Under the pieces are notes generated by a model that saw only the letters and a program-made list of their open reading frames with translations, did not search any database and was not told the DNA's origin. Shown here one piece after another: positions 33,270 to 41,750 of a stretch of 64,000 nucleotides of DNA. Position 1 is the stretch's first letter. Every line of letters starts with the position of its first letter. A program made the position numbers and the translations under genes. Where the stretch lies: positions 27,862 to 91,861 of the forward strand of contig JAYFQF010000010.1 in NCBI GenBank assembly GCA_034927285.1. The letters run 5' to 3'. The DNA comes from JAYFQF01 sp034927285 (GTDB lineage: Bacteria > Bacillota > Peptococcia > DRI-13 > UBA5745).

Positions 33270-33358
33270 TGGCGGAGAGGGTGGGATTCGAACCCACGGC
33301 CCCTTGCGGAGTCACCGGTTTTCAAGACCGGCTCCTTAAACCACTCGGACACCTCTCC
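33270..33358 (-). tRNA. tRNA-Ser (anticodon TGA)
   Basis: On the minus strand GGAGAGG opens the acceptor stem and CCTCTCC closes it, followed by discriminator G and an encoded CCA. The anticodon arm reads CCGGTCTTGAAAACCGG with TGA; the T arm is GTGGGTTCGAATCCCAC. A long variable arm makes it a class II tRNA. Length is 89 bases. Confidence 0.97.
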
Positions 33359-33461
33359 AATCAGGAATATCCCCGCCATAGGTTCCGGCTCCCGGAACGG
33401 CGGGCAGCAAAGCGGATCCGCCGGCCACGCCAAAAGGCAATCGCCGAAAGAGCCGAATTAG

Positions 33462-33490
33462 ATTATACAATACATCAGCTCCGAAGGCAA
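33462..33490 (-). promoter_or_regulatory. Promoter of tRNA-Ser
   Basis: On the minus strand TTGCCT (33485-33490), 17 bases, TATAAT (33462-33467), about 100 bases upstream of the tRNA. Confidence 0.75.
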
Positions 33491-33557
33491 CATCCGCTCC
33501 GCAGGCAATCAATAACCTTTTGTCGAAGTCTTTATATTCCTGTAATATATTATTATC

Positions 33558-33589
33558 TTATGCACAGTTCGTGGATAACTTGTGGATAA
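33558..33589. other. Cluster of three DnaA-box words between serS and tRNA-Ser
   Basis: TTATGCACA (33558-33566), CGTGGATAA (33570-33578) and the perfect TGTGGATAA (33581-33589) lie within 32 bases, beside an AT-rich run at 33542-33560. The first two differ from the consensus (TTATCCACA on either strand) by one base each. This is about 22 kb from the origin boxes. It may bind DnaA. Confidence 0.65.
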
Positions 33590-33681
33590 CCTGTGCAGCG
33601 GCTGTGCAATCCGCTTGTCATCAAAGGCCTGTCCTGAGCAGCTATGTTTATTTTTTACCGGGCCTTGACAAAAGAAGGCCC

Positions 33682-34965
33682 TTATTTGGCCGGGCCGATT
33701 TTTTCCAGACCCCTCATGTAGGGACGAAGAACTTTGGGAATGGTCACGCTGCCGTCGGCGTTTTGATAGTTTTCCAGCACCGCGGAAGTGGTGCGGCCTA
33801 CAGCCAGGCCGGAGCCGTTTAAGGTATGAACAAATTCCGGCTTTTCCTTGGGCCCCCGGCGGAAGCGGATATTGGCCCGCCGGGCCTGAAAATCCTCAAA
33901 GTTGGAACAGGAGGAGATTTCCCGGTACATGCCGGCACTGGGCAGCCAGACTTCCAGATCGTAAGTCTTGGCGGAAGAAAAGCCCAGATCCCCTGTGGAT
34001 AAAGCCACCACCCGGTAGGGCAGCTCCAAAAGCTGCAGGACTTCCTCAGCGTCCCGGGTCAATTTTTCCAGTTCGTCATAAGAATTCTCCGGCAGGGAAA
34101 ACTTCACCAGCTCTACTTTATTAAACTGATGCTGCCGGATCAGTCCCCGGGTATCCCGTCCGGCGGAACCGGCTTCGGCCCGGAAGCAGGGGGTATAAGC
34201 GCAGTGATAAACCGGCAGGTCTTTGCCGTCCAGGATCTCTTCCCGGTAAAAGTTGGTTACCGGCACCTCGGCGGTGGGGATCAGATAGTAACCCACCCCT
34301 TCCAGGCGGAACATATCCTCGGCGAATTTCGGCAGCTGGCCGGTGCCGATCAAGCTGTCCCGGTTCACCATAAAAGGAGGGAAAAAGTCTTCAAAGCCAT
34401 GCTTTTCGGTATGCAGATCCAGCATGAAGGTCAGGATGGCCCGTTCCAGCCGGGCGCCCAGGCCCCGGTAGAAGGTAAAGCGGGCGCCGGTGACCTTGGC
34501 GGCCCGTTCAAAATCCAAAATGGTCAAGGCCTCGCCGATATCCCAGTGGGCCTTGGGCTCAAAGTCGAATTCCCGCGGGCGGCCCCAGCGGCGCACCTCC
34601 AGGTTTTCACTTTCGTCTTTGCCCACAGGCACGGATTCGTTGGGGATATTGGGAATTGAAAGCTGGACGGCCTGCAGATCCTCTTCGATTTCCCTGAGTT
34701 CCAGGTCAAGAGCCTTAATATTCTCGCCCAGTTCTTTCATTTCCGCCATCACGGCGGAGGCGTCCTGGCCGGCTTTCTTCATGCGGGCCACGGTTTCGCT
34801 TTCCTTATTTCTCCGGCCTTTTAATTCCTCGGCTACCGCCAGATTTTTGCGGCGTCTTTCGTCAATGGCCAAAAACTTGTCCACCAGTCCGGTATCGCCG
34901 TTTCGATTTTTCAGACTGGCTCGGACCAGCTCCGGATTGGCTCGGATCACTTTTGCATCCAGCAT
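33682..34965 (-). CDS. serS: Seryl-tRNA synthetase
   Basis: A 427-residue class II synthetase that charges tRNA-Ser. The N-terminal coiled-coil arm (about 25-100, with NLAVEELKGRRNKESETVARMKKAGQ) reaches the long variable arm of the tRNA. Motif 2 appears in FRAEAGSAGRDTRGLIRQHQF and motif 3 in NGSGLAVGRTTSAVLENYQ. MLDAKVIRANPELV is a typical start. It is the third gene after the T-box, downstream of the aminotransferase and serA, so serine synthesis and serine charging are likely controlled together. Confidence 0.97.
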   Translation of the reverse strand: MLDAKVIRANPELVRASLKNRNGDTGLVDKFLAIDERRRKNLAVAEELKGRRNKESETVARMKKAGQDASAVMAEMKELGENIKALDLELREIEEDLQAVQLSIPNIPNESVPVGKDESENLEVRRWGRPREFDFEPKAHWDIGEALTILDFERAAKVTGARFTFYRGLGARLERAILTFMLDLHTEKHGFEDFFPPFMVNRDSLIGTGQLPKFAEDMFRLEGVGYYLIPTAEVPVTNFYREEILDGKDLPVYHCAYTPCFRAEAGSAGRDTRGLIRQHQFNKVELVKFSLPENSYDELEKLTRDAEEVLQLLELPYRVVALSTGDLGFSSAKTYDLEVWLPSAGMYREISSCSNFEDFQARRANIRFRRGPKEKPEFVHTLNGSGLAVGRTTSAVLENYQNADGSVTIPKVLRPYMRGLEKIGPAK

Positions 34966-35176
34966 TGCTGCTTCCTCCTTAATTCGGGAAAAGGCGCACT
35001 TTCATGCGCCTTTTCCCTCACGCACATTAAACCAATATGCGTATAGTATACCATAAATTTCTGATTTGAACGCAGGCGGCAGTCAGAAAATCTGCCGGCT
35101 ATCCGCCAGCGGCAAATTATCCCGGCGTGTCTTCTCAGATCCGGAGACATTTCGCCATGAAGTTCCGATTTGCTCT

Positions 35177-36766
35177 CTATTCGCCAAAATTCAAATAAGC
35201 GGCCTTTTCCACGGCAGGGATCTTCTCCAGCTCTTTCAGCACCTGGGCCGGCACTTCGCTGTCCACGTCCAAGACCATCAGGGAGATACCGCCGGCTTCC
35301 CGGCGGCCCAGCTGCATGCCGGCGATATTGATGCCGTTTTCCCCCAAAATCATGCCGCACATCCCAACAACCTTGGGCTGGTCTTTATGGGGGACTAAGA
35401 TCAGATGGCCCGTGGGGCGCACGTCCAGCAAATAGTCGTCGATTTTCACGATATGGACTTCGCCGTTTTCAAAGACGCTGCCGGAAACCTCATGGCTGAA
35501 GCCGTGGCCTTTTACGGTAGCCACCATTTTGTTTACATAGTCCGTGGGCTCGTCGTTCTGGACGCAGACCACATTAATGCCCCGCTCTTTGGCCACCACC
35601 GGCGCGTTGACGTAGTTTACGGCATCGTTTAAGATGGGCCGCAGCAGGCCTTTGAGATAGGTGCTGGTCATGGGCCGCAGGTTCAGCCCCTTCATATCCC
35701 CCAGATAGGTGATGCCGGCTTCCTTGATGGGTCCGTCGGCCAGGTAGGCGGCCAGCTTGCCCAGCTTTTCCGCCAGATTCATAAAGGGCCGGGCTTTTTC
35801 CATGATATCCGGATTAATGAAGGGAATATTTACGGCGTTATGCACCGGCAGATCCGCCAGGACCCGGCGGATTTCTTCCACGACGTCCAGGGCCACGTTG
35901 ATCTGAGCCTCCTCGGTGGAAGCCCCCAGGTGAGGGGTGACCACTACCTGGGGCAGGTCAAAGAGGGGATTTTCCGTCATGGGCTCTTTGGTCCAGACGT
36001 CGATGGCGGCCCCGGCAATGACGCCGTTTTTCACGGCCTCGTAAAGGTCGGCCTCATTGATGATGCCGCCCCGGGCCACGTTGATCAGCCGGGCGGCAGG
36101 CTTCATCATGGCCAGCTGCTCTTTGGCGATCATGTTTCTGGTGGAATCGTTTAAGGGCATATGCACGGTGATGAAATCCGCTTCCCGGAAGATCTTTTCC
36201 TTATCGCAAAGCTCCACGTTATACCGGGCCGCTCTTTCCTGGGTAACGTAAGGATCGTAGACCATGACGGTCATGCCGAAGGCCCTGCAGCGGACGGCGA
36301 TCTCCGAGCCGATTTTGCCAAAGCCCAGGATGCCGATGGTTTTGCCCCGCAGCTCCACGCCGGTGAATTTTTTCCGGTCCCATTTATGCTCCCTGAGGGA
36401 CTGGTCGGCCTGGGGGACGTGGCGGGCCAGGCAAAGGATCATGGCCATGGTGTGTTCGCAGGCGGAAATGGTGTTCCCGTCGGGGGCGTTGATGACGATG
36501 ACGCCCTTTTTGGTGGCTTCCGGAACGTCGATATTGTCTACGCCTACGCCGGCCCGGCCGATAACCTTCAGCTGACGGGCGGCGTCCAGAATTTTCTTGG
36601 TGATCTTGGTTTCGCTGCGAACTACCATAGCGTGATAATCGCCGGCGATCTCCGCGATCTGGTCCTCGGTCTGCTTCAGCCTGATGTCCGCCTGGATGCC
36701 CGGTTCATTTTGTAAAATCGCGATGCCTTTTTCGGAAATCGGATCGCAGATCAATACTTTTACCAT
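35177..36766 (-). CDS. serA: D-3-phosphoglycerate dehydrogenase (long form with ACT domain)
   Basis: A 529-residue dehydrogenase, the first step of serine synthesis. NAD-binding motif GILGFGKIGSEIAVRC is near 147, with catalytic Arg in INVARGGIINEADL, and the His in VVTPHLGASTEEAQ. Residues 315-450 form the intervening substrate-binding (ASB) domain and 455-529 the regulatory ACT domain (GHLILVPHKDQPKVVGMCGMILGENGINIAGMQLG), which binds serine. ATG 36766 follows GGGAGAG by seven bases. It starts two bases after the aminotransferase stop. Confidence 0.97.
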   Translation of the reverse strand: MVKVLICDPISEKGIAILQNEPGIQADIRLKQTEDQIAEIAGDYHAMVVRSETKITKKILDAARQLKVIGRAGVGVDNIDVPEATKKGVIVINAPDGNTISACEHTMAMILCLARHVPQADQSLREHKWDRKKFTGVELRGKTIGILGFGKIGSEIAVRCRAFGMTVMVYDPYVTQERAARYNVELCDKEKIFREADFITVHMPLNDSTRNMIAKEQLAMMKPAARLINVARGGIINEADLYEAVKNGVIAGAAIDVWTKEPMTENPLFDLPQVVVTPHLGASTEEAQINVALDVVEEIRRVLADLPVHNAVNIPFINPDIMEKARPFMNLAEKLGKLAAYLADGPIKEAGITYLGDMKGLNLRPMTSTYLKGLLRPILNDAVNYVNAPVVAKERGINVVCVQNDEPTDYVNKMVATVKGHGFSHEVSGSVFENGEVHIVKIDDYLLDVRPTGHLILVPHKDQPKVVGMCGMILGENGINIAGMQLGRREAGGISLMVLDVDSEVPAQVLKELEKIPAVEKAAYLNFGE

Positions 36767-36768
36767 GC

Positions 36769-37929
36769 TTAGTCTCTCCCTTCCAAAATGATTTTCTGTA
36801 CGGCGGCCACGCCGGCCCCTAACCGGCAATTCCAGCCCAGCTCCGTCAGGGTCATTTCCAGGCAGGCGATGGTAGCCAGGATGTCGGCGTCATTTACATA
36901 GCCCAGATGGCCGATCCGGAAAATGCTCTTATCGAATTTACCCTGGCCGGCGGCGATAACGATGTTATATTTGTCCCGCATGATCTTGGTCACCTGCTTG
37001 ACGTCGATTTCACCGGGCTTCTTGATGGCGGTGACGGCGGAAGAGGCGCAGGCGTCGGCGGCCAGGGGCTCCAGGTTCAGCGCCCTGGCGGCGGCCCGGA
37101 CCATATCCCGGTTTCTGGCATGGCGCTTGAAGATGTTTTCCAGTCCTTCTTCTTCCATCATCTTCAGGCTTTCTTCCAGCCCCACGATGAGATTGGCGGC
37201 GGGAGTATAGGGTGTGGTGCTTTTTTCGTCAAAGTTCTTTTTGGCGGCCTTCAGGCTCAGGTAAAACACGGGGTTAGTGCACCGGGCGTTTACTTCCCAG
37301 GCCTTGGGGCTGACGCTGATAAAGGCCAGGCCCGGCGGCAGCATGAAGGCCTTCTGGGAACCGCTGACCACCACGTCCAGCTTCCATTCATCCACCGGCA
37401 GGGGAGAAACGGCCATGCCGCTGATGGAATCCACCACAAAGATGGCGGGATGATCCCCCACGGCTTCCCGCAGGGCTTTCACATCGTGGACCACGCCGGT
37501 GGAGGTTTCATTATGGGTGACGTAAACCGCTTTGATCTCCTGGTTTACGTCGGCGTCGATGGCGGCCTTCAAGGCGGCGGGGTCCGCCGCTTCGCCCCAT
37601 TCGCCGCTGATCACCTGAACCTGGGCGCCAAAGGCTTTGTTGATCTTCACCCAGCGCTCGGCAAAATTACCGTTTTCCATGACGATGACTTTGTCGCCGG
37701 GGTTGATGAAGTTGGACACAGCTGCTTCCATGGCGCCGGAACCGGAGGAGGTGAGGATGAAGAGGTCGTTTTCCGTGCCGTAGATCTTTTTCACCTTAGC
37801 GGTGCATTCCTTGATCTTGGCGGAAAAACCGGGGGTACGGTGGCCCAGTGCCGGATTGGACAGGGCGTGGAGCACCCTTGTAGGCACCGGAGTAGGGCCG
37901 GGGATCATCAGTAACTGTTTGTCATTCAT
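36769..37929 (-). CDS. Class V aminotransferase, probable phosphoserine transaminase
   Basis: A 386-residue PLP enzyme of the serine-pyruvate/alanine-glyoxylate type. IPGPTPVPTRVLHA and GHRTPGF open it, SSGSGAMEAAVSN forms the PLP phosphate pocket, DSISGM carries the PLP-ring Asp and VSGSQKAFMLPPG the Schiff-base lysine. The gene pairs with serA, so it most likely replaces SerC in converting phosphohydroxypyruvate to phosphoserine; glyoxylate transamination is possible. ATG 37929 has GGAGGAGAAG upstream; 37944 is an alternative. Confidence 0.9.
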   Translation of the reverse strand: MNDKQLLMIPGPTPVPTRVLHALSNPALGHRTPGFSAKIKECTAKVKKIYGTENDLFILTSSGSGAMEAAVSNFINPGDKVIVMENGNFAERWVKINKAFGAQVQVISGEWGEAADPAALKAAIDADVNQEIKAVYVTHNETSTGVVHDVKALREAVGDHPAIFVVDSISGMAVSPLPVDEWKLDVVVSGSQKAFMLPPGLAFISVSPKAWEVNARCTNPVFYLSLKAAKKNFDEKSTTPYTPAANLIVGLEESLKMMEEEGLENIFKRHARNRDMVRAAARALNLEPLAADACASSAVTAIKKPGEIDVKQVTKIMRDKYNIVIAAGQGKFDKSIFRIGHLGYVNDADILATIACLEMTLTELGWNCRLGAGVAAVQKIILEGRD

Positions 37930-37959
37930 TTTCTTCTCCTCCATTTCCTTTGGGTAAAA

Positions 37960-38290
37960 AAATAAAACGCCTGCATCCCGGACAGGTAACTGTCCTGGGA
38001 CGAGACGTCTTCTCGCGGTACCACCCAGATTGCTCTTTAGGCCTTCGTCTTTTCCGTTAACTCCTGAATCCGCCTTTACCGAATACCGGTAAAAGGGAAA
38101 CCGGAAAAAGACTCAGCCTTTAGGGCCACCTTCATTTACGCAGATAACGGCTGCTGCCGGAAATACTCGTCGCATTCTGCTCCAGGGCGGAATCAAGGAT
38201 AAACTGCCGGGCTCGCACCAGCCGCCGGCTCTCTGAAGGTCTTCTCCTCTACGTTCCCCTTCATTGCATTTACGTTTTTGTTTTGGGAAT
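37960..38290 (-). ncRNA. T-box riboswitch (serine operon leader)
   Basis: On the minus strand the conserved T-box word GGGTGGTACCGCG occupies 38014-38026. It is followed by a terminator, with GGACAG paired to CTGTCC inside a longer stem and a T-rich run (37966-38010). Upstream, the Stem I distal part (AGAGAG, then GGCTGGTGCGAGCC) lies near 38190-38240. The genes below make serine and seryl-tRNA, so the sensed tRNA should be tRNA-Ser; I could not place the specifier codon with certainty. Uncharged tRNA would favour read-through. Confidence 0.93.
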
Positions 38291-38296
38291 GAGGCT

Positions 38297-38325
38297 ATTA
38301 TAGCCTCTTATTTTCAAAAAAACAA
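38297..38325 (-). promoter_or_regulatory. Promoter of the T-box serine operon
   Basis: On the minus strand TTGTTT (38320-38325), 17 bases, TATAAT (38297-38302). The start point falls at the T-box 5' end. Between here and the sigma factor gene at 38581 I see no further gene. Confidence 0.8.
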
Positions 38326-38580
38326 GGTCTGCATATAAGTTTTTACAAAATTCAAGATGTATACATTAGGAGGACAGCTGTTTTTGTTAAGTGGACAGGC
38401 TCTTTTCTCAGAAAAAACCTGGCGCTTTCACCGCGCTGATGCCTCCGGCTGCCGGGGAGACAGAACGATGACAATTCTATACAGGATTTTCCTTTTTTCT
38501 TAACCTGCTGTTGAAGAATCTACTGCCATGGATTAAACTGGGAATAAGGATGTTGGATAAGGAAAGGGGGAGGAAGCCTG

Positions 38581-39138
38581 TTGCTATTCCTTGCCTTTGC
38601 AGATAATAAAGAACATAAACAAACCCTGGAGCAGCTATACTGCCAGTATGGGAAACCTTTATCCCGGATCGCCGAGGGCATCCTGAAGGATCCTCACCTG
38701 GCGGAGGACGCTTTGCAGATCATGTTCATTAAGTTAGCCCGGTATCTGAAGGGCCACCAGCTTCCTGCCGCCGAAAAGCTTCGGCCCTTTCTGGTGACCA
38801 TGATCAAGTATACCGCCATCGACCTTTACCGGAAACGGCAGCGGCGGCCGGAAATGCAAGAGTTGGGGGAAGAGGTTTGCCCTGCGGCGTCCTGCCCGCC
38901 GGTTCCTACCCCGGAAGAAGTCATCGTCAGCCGCGAGACCTGCCGGCGGCTTATATCCTATATCGGAGAGTTGTCCCCCATTCATCAGGAGGTTCTTTGG
39001 CTGCGCTATTTTTACGGCATGACGGAAAAAGAAATCGCCGTTTTATTGGGCGTCACCCGGGGCACCGTTTGCTCCCGGCTGTTTCGGGCCAGAAACCGGC
39101 TGAAGGAAAGGCTGGCAAAGGAGGGGGAGGGGCAGTGA
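38581..39138 (+). CDS. ECF-type RNA polymerase sigma factor
   Basis: A 185-residue sigma-70 family protein. Region 2 spans about 15-85 (LEQLYCQYGKPLSRIAEGIL, LAEDALQIMFIKLAR, FLVTMIKYTAIDLYRKRQRR), then a short linker and region 4 at about 120-175 (LSPIHQEVLWLRYFYGMTEKEIAVLLGVTRGTVCSRLFRARNRLKE). Translation starts at TTG after GGGGGAGGAAG. The 4-base overlap with the next gene, a membrane protein, indicates a sigma/anti-sigma pair. Target promoters are unknown. Confidence 0.92.
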   Translation: MLFLAFADNKEHKQTLEQLYCQYGKPLSRIAEGILKDPHLAEDALQIMFIKLARYLKGHQLPAAEKLRPFLVTMIKYTAIDLYRKRQRRPEMQELGEEVCPAASCPPVPTPEEVIVSRETCRRLISYIGELSPIHQEVLWLRYFYGMTEKEIAVLLGVTRGTVCSRLFRARNRLKERLAKEGEGQ

Positions 39139-39860
39139 AGGAACCTTTCTATGAAGAAATGCTGGACGTCCTGCTGAAGCATACCCTCTCGGAAGAAAGC
39201 CGCCGGTTGGAGAAAGACCTGGCGGAGGCCGAGACTGCCGAAGCCCGGCAGCCCACCCGGTTTTCCCCGGAGCATGAAGCCAAAATGAAGGCCATCTTCA
39301 AGGAGCTCCGCCGCCAGAAACCCTTTTACCAACGGCGCTGGGTCCAAATCGCCGCCGCCTGCGTGGCTTTGTTTATCTGCCTGGTGGCCTTAAGCCCGCC
39401 GGTCAGCGCCGCCCAAAATCCCATCGTCCGATTCTTCGCGGTCATGCGGGAAAAAAGCACCTCCATCCTGACCCCGGAGCAGGAGCGGCAGAGAGAGGAG
39501 GGGGCGGGGATCATTCCCCAGGATATCCCCGGTCTGGCCAGATTGGACTATGTGCCGGAAGGGTATACCGCCAGCGATTTTCAGGAAATGGACGGGATCT
39601 ATCGGACGATTTATAAAAAAGATGCAGCTTCGCTCTTTATCTTTGGCCAGTTTCCCGAAGATTCTTCTCTGGATATCGATTCCGAGAACTGTGAAGTAAA
39701 AGAAATCCTTTTGGAAAATAACCGGTATCTCTTCTCCCGTAAGGAAGGGCAATGCATTGTCGCCTGGGTTTCTGAAGGATATAAATATTGCCTGACCTTT
39801 TTAGGCGATAATGAGGAAACGGAAATTAAAGAGATTTTAAAAAATATTTCCTATTCTTGA
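39135..39860 (+). CDS. Probable anti-sigma factor, DUF4367-like membrane protein
   Basis: A 241-residue protein. Residues 1-70 are cytosolic and charged (EEMLDVLLKHTLSEESRRLEKDL), one membrane helix lies near 76-92 (VQIAAACVALFICLVALS), and the outer part has the DUF4367 look: LARLDYVPEGYTASDFQEMDG, then alternating strands ending YLFSRKEGQCIVAWVSEGYKYCLTF. The GTG start overlaps the sigma stop (GTGA). Such a layout fits a membrane-held inhibitor of the sigma factor, responding to a signal outside. DUF4367 proteins without sigma partners also exist. Confidence 0.8.
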   Translation: MKEPFYEEMLDVLLKHTLSEESRRLEKDLAEAETAEARQPTRFSPEHEAKMKAIFKELRRQKPFYQRRWVQIAAACVALFICLVALSPPVSAAQNPIVRFFAVMREKSTSILTPEQERQREEGAGIIPQDIPGLARLDYVPEGYTASDFQEMDGIYRTIYKKDAASLFIFGQFPEDSSLDIDSENCEVKEILLENNRYLFSRKEGQCIVAWVSEGYKYCLTFLGDNEETEIKEILKNISYS

Positions 39861-39879
39861 TCCTTTTCGGTAATTATCA

Positions 39880-39932
39880 CCTCCTTTATTTCGTTATCTG
39901 TTATAGATAGCAAATTAAAGGAGGCTTTTTTA
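39880..39932 (+). terminator. Terminator after the sigma/anti-sigma operon
   Basis: CCTCCTTTA (39880-39888) pairs with TAAAGGAGG (39916-39924), with an inner ATCT/AGAT stem, then CTTTTTT. The right arm also provides the ribosome-binding site for the mini-ORF that follows, so folding could hide it. Confidence 0.8.
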
Positions 39933-39955
39933 TGACGCGTTGGAGGATTGATTAA
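39932..39955 (+). CDS. Seven-residue mini-ORF coupled to the next gene
   Basis: ATG ACG CGT TGG AGG ATT GAT TAA encodes MTRWRID. AAAGGAGG lies seven bases before the ATG, and the stop shares a base with the next ATG (TAATG). Its TTGGAGG serves as the ribosome site of the following gene. It may set translation of that gene. Confidence 0.4.
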   Translation: MTRWRID

Positions 39956-40809
39956 TGAAGAACTCCGTACGAATCCTGATCTTTTGCATTTTAGCTTTGG
40001 CTGTTGGTTTTATCTTATACCGGCTTCCTTCTCCGGAACTTGTTATTTATGACGATATCACCTTGGCGGAAGAATTTTCTTATTTTCAAGAGGAGCTGGG
40101 ACCTGATTGTAACATCTATTCCCAAGTCAGTGATTCCTTTAATCATGCATGTTCGGTTTTTATAACGGAATATCCTGATTCTTTTCAAACTCTTGATTTT
40201 CAGTTAGTGGTAGGAAATAAAACCAACCAAGACTTAAAAAACTTTAGTCTTTCTTTTTCTTTGGATGATGAATATGCCCCTTTCATTGTGGGCCCCACTC
40301 CACCATTGGAAAATTTAAATACCACGACATTGGTTCCATACAATAAAAAGACCGCTGATCTTTCCTCCAATACATACGCTGAGATATCCTATTTACTTAA
40401 GCCCAGGATAGATTTGAATTCGCTTCCGGGAACTTTTACGATTACCATATTGGGGAATGGCGAAGAAGAAGTCCATGAGCTTTCTTTTGACCTGCAAAAG
40501 AGAGTCAGTGAAAAGGGATTTCAGCGATTTGATGATCCATACCAGGAGGTATTGGAGGAAATCAACGCAAAATACGGCACAGACATGCGCTTTGCTACAG
40601 AAGAAGAGAAAGCCTCATATGTCAACAAAGCGATAATTGATTGTTATAGTAAGGAGTATGGCGTCGATTTCCAATCTGTTGAAGAGATCCTTGAATATCC
40701 CGAGGCCCAAAAAAATATTCCTTCCTTTGAGGAATGGCGAGCGGATATGTGGCAGGAGGCCAGGGAAATCAGCTTACGAAAAGAAGCGCAAGGAAAAGCG
40801 AATTCTTAA
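39955..40809 (+). CDS. Membrane-anchored protein of unknown function
   Basis: A 284-residue protein that I do not recognise. One N-terminal helix (RILIFCILALAVGFILY, about 5-21) anchors a mainly acidic outer part. It is clearly more AT-rich than its neighbours, with runs such as those coding KTNQDLKNFSLSFSLDD. The middle part (about 75-180) looks like a beta-sandwich; the end is helical and charged (EEWRADMWQEAREISLRKEA). It follows a sigma/anti-sigma pair but a terminator separates them. It may have been gained by transfer. Confidence 0.6.
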   Translation: MKNSVRILIFCILALAVGFILYRLPSPELVIYDDITLAEEFSYFQEELGPDCNIYSQVSDSFNHACSVFITEYPDSFQTLDFQLVVGNKTNQDLKNFSLSFSLDDEYAPFIVGPTPPLENLNTTTLVPYNKKTADLSSNTYAEISYLLKPRIDLNSLPGTFTITILGNGEEEVHELSFDLQKRVSEKGFQRFDDPYQEVLEEINAKYGTDMRFATEEEKASYVNKAIIDCYSKEYGVDFQSVEEILEYPEAQKNIPSFEEWRADMWQEAREISLRKEAQGKANS

Positions 40810-40851
40810 AGCAGGAATATTTTCAGGATAGCTAAGAAAGGAGGGGGCGGC

Positions 40852-41613
40852 TTGTTAAGAAGATTCTTCATTTTTCCTCTGTATTTGTTCAGTTTTGCCA
40901 TTACTGCCCTTAGTCTGTATATCTGCAATTTTTACTTGGGGCTTTCCGGTTTCTGCCGCGACGCGGGCTTGGTTTTGGTGGGCTGGGCCGACGCGGGCCT
41001 TTGGCTGGGCGCCCTGGCGGCAATTATCCTTTTGGCCGCTCTGATTTACGGCCTTTTTTCCCTGCACAAAAAGGGGGTCTTTCTATTGACCCTCCCGTTG
41101 ATCCTGGTTCTGAGCGCTTTTTCCATGAAAGCGGCAAAAGTTCATGAGGATTTTTATTGGGCTCATGAAAAATTCCAGCCCCGGGTCGTTTCCCTCTCTT
41201 TGGATGAGCTGGCGGAAAAGACGAAAAAAATCCAGATCGCCCAATACATATTCATCGGCGGGGCGTCGAACGAAAAGGGAGAGGCGGACACGGAGGTTTA
41301 TTCCCGACTGGAGCAATTGTCCCGTGTTTATCAACAGGTCCTTCATTCGTATGATCCGGCTGCCGACCGCCAAAGCCGCCGGGAAAAACTGACGGCCGTT
41401 TTTGACGAATCAGGGATTACCGCTGTCCCAAGCCTGATGAAAATCGAAAACGGAGAGATTACTATCGTTTCCGATCCAGAAAAAATACCGGCTCAGGCGG
41501 AAGAATGGTTCAATAAAACCCCTCATTTTGATCTGCAATGTTTTAAGAAGCTGTCGGAACCCCGGCCGGCTTCTCTCCAATGGGCGCTGACCCTGGGAAA
41601 TAAGGTGCCGTAA
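40852..41613 (+). CDS. Membrane protein of unknown function
   Basis: A 253-residue protein with three predicted helices in the first 95 residues (RFFIFPLYLFSFAITALSLYI, then AGLWLGALAAIILLAALIYGLF and GVFLLTLPLILVLSAFSM), followed by about 155 soluble residues. No family is recognised. Translation begins at TTG after AAAGGAGGGGGCGGC. It follows the previous unknown gene by 42 bases and may be cotranscribed with it. Composition is nearer to the genome average. Confidence 0.65.
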   Translation: MLRRFFIFPLYLFSFAITALSLYICNFYLGLSGFCRDAGLVLVGWADAGLWLGALAAIILLAALIYGLFSLHKKGVFLLTLPLILVLSAFSMKAAKVHEDFYWAHEKFQPRVVSLSLDELAEKTKKIQIAQYIFIGGASNEKGEADTEVYSRLEQLSRVYQQVLHSYDPAADRQSRREKLTAVFDESGITAVPSLMKIENGEITIVSDPEKIPAQAEEWFNKTPHFDLQCFKKLSEPRPASLQWALTLGNKVP

Positions 41614-41750
41614 ACATGAACAGCGCGGGGCTGGAAAATTCCCGCCGGGCCGTGCTTGGCACCTTTGGCCAGGAGCCAAAGTTCGCTGATGAGTATCATC
41701 TCTATGTCCGGAAAGGGGATTATGCTGAAGCGATGTTTATTCTTCACGCT

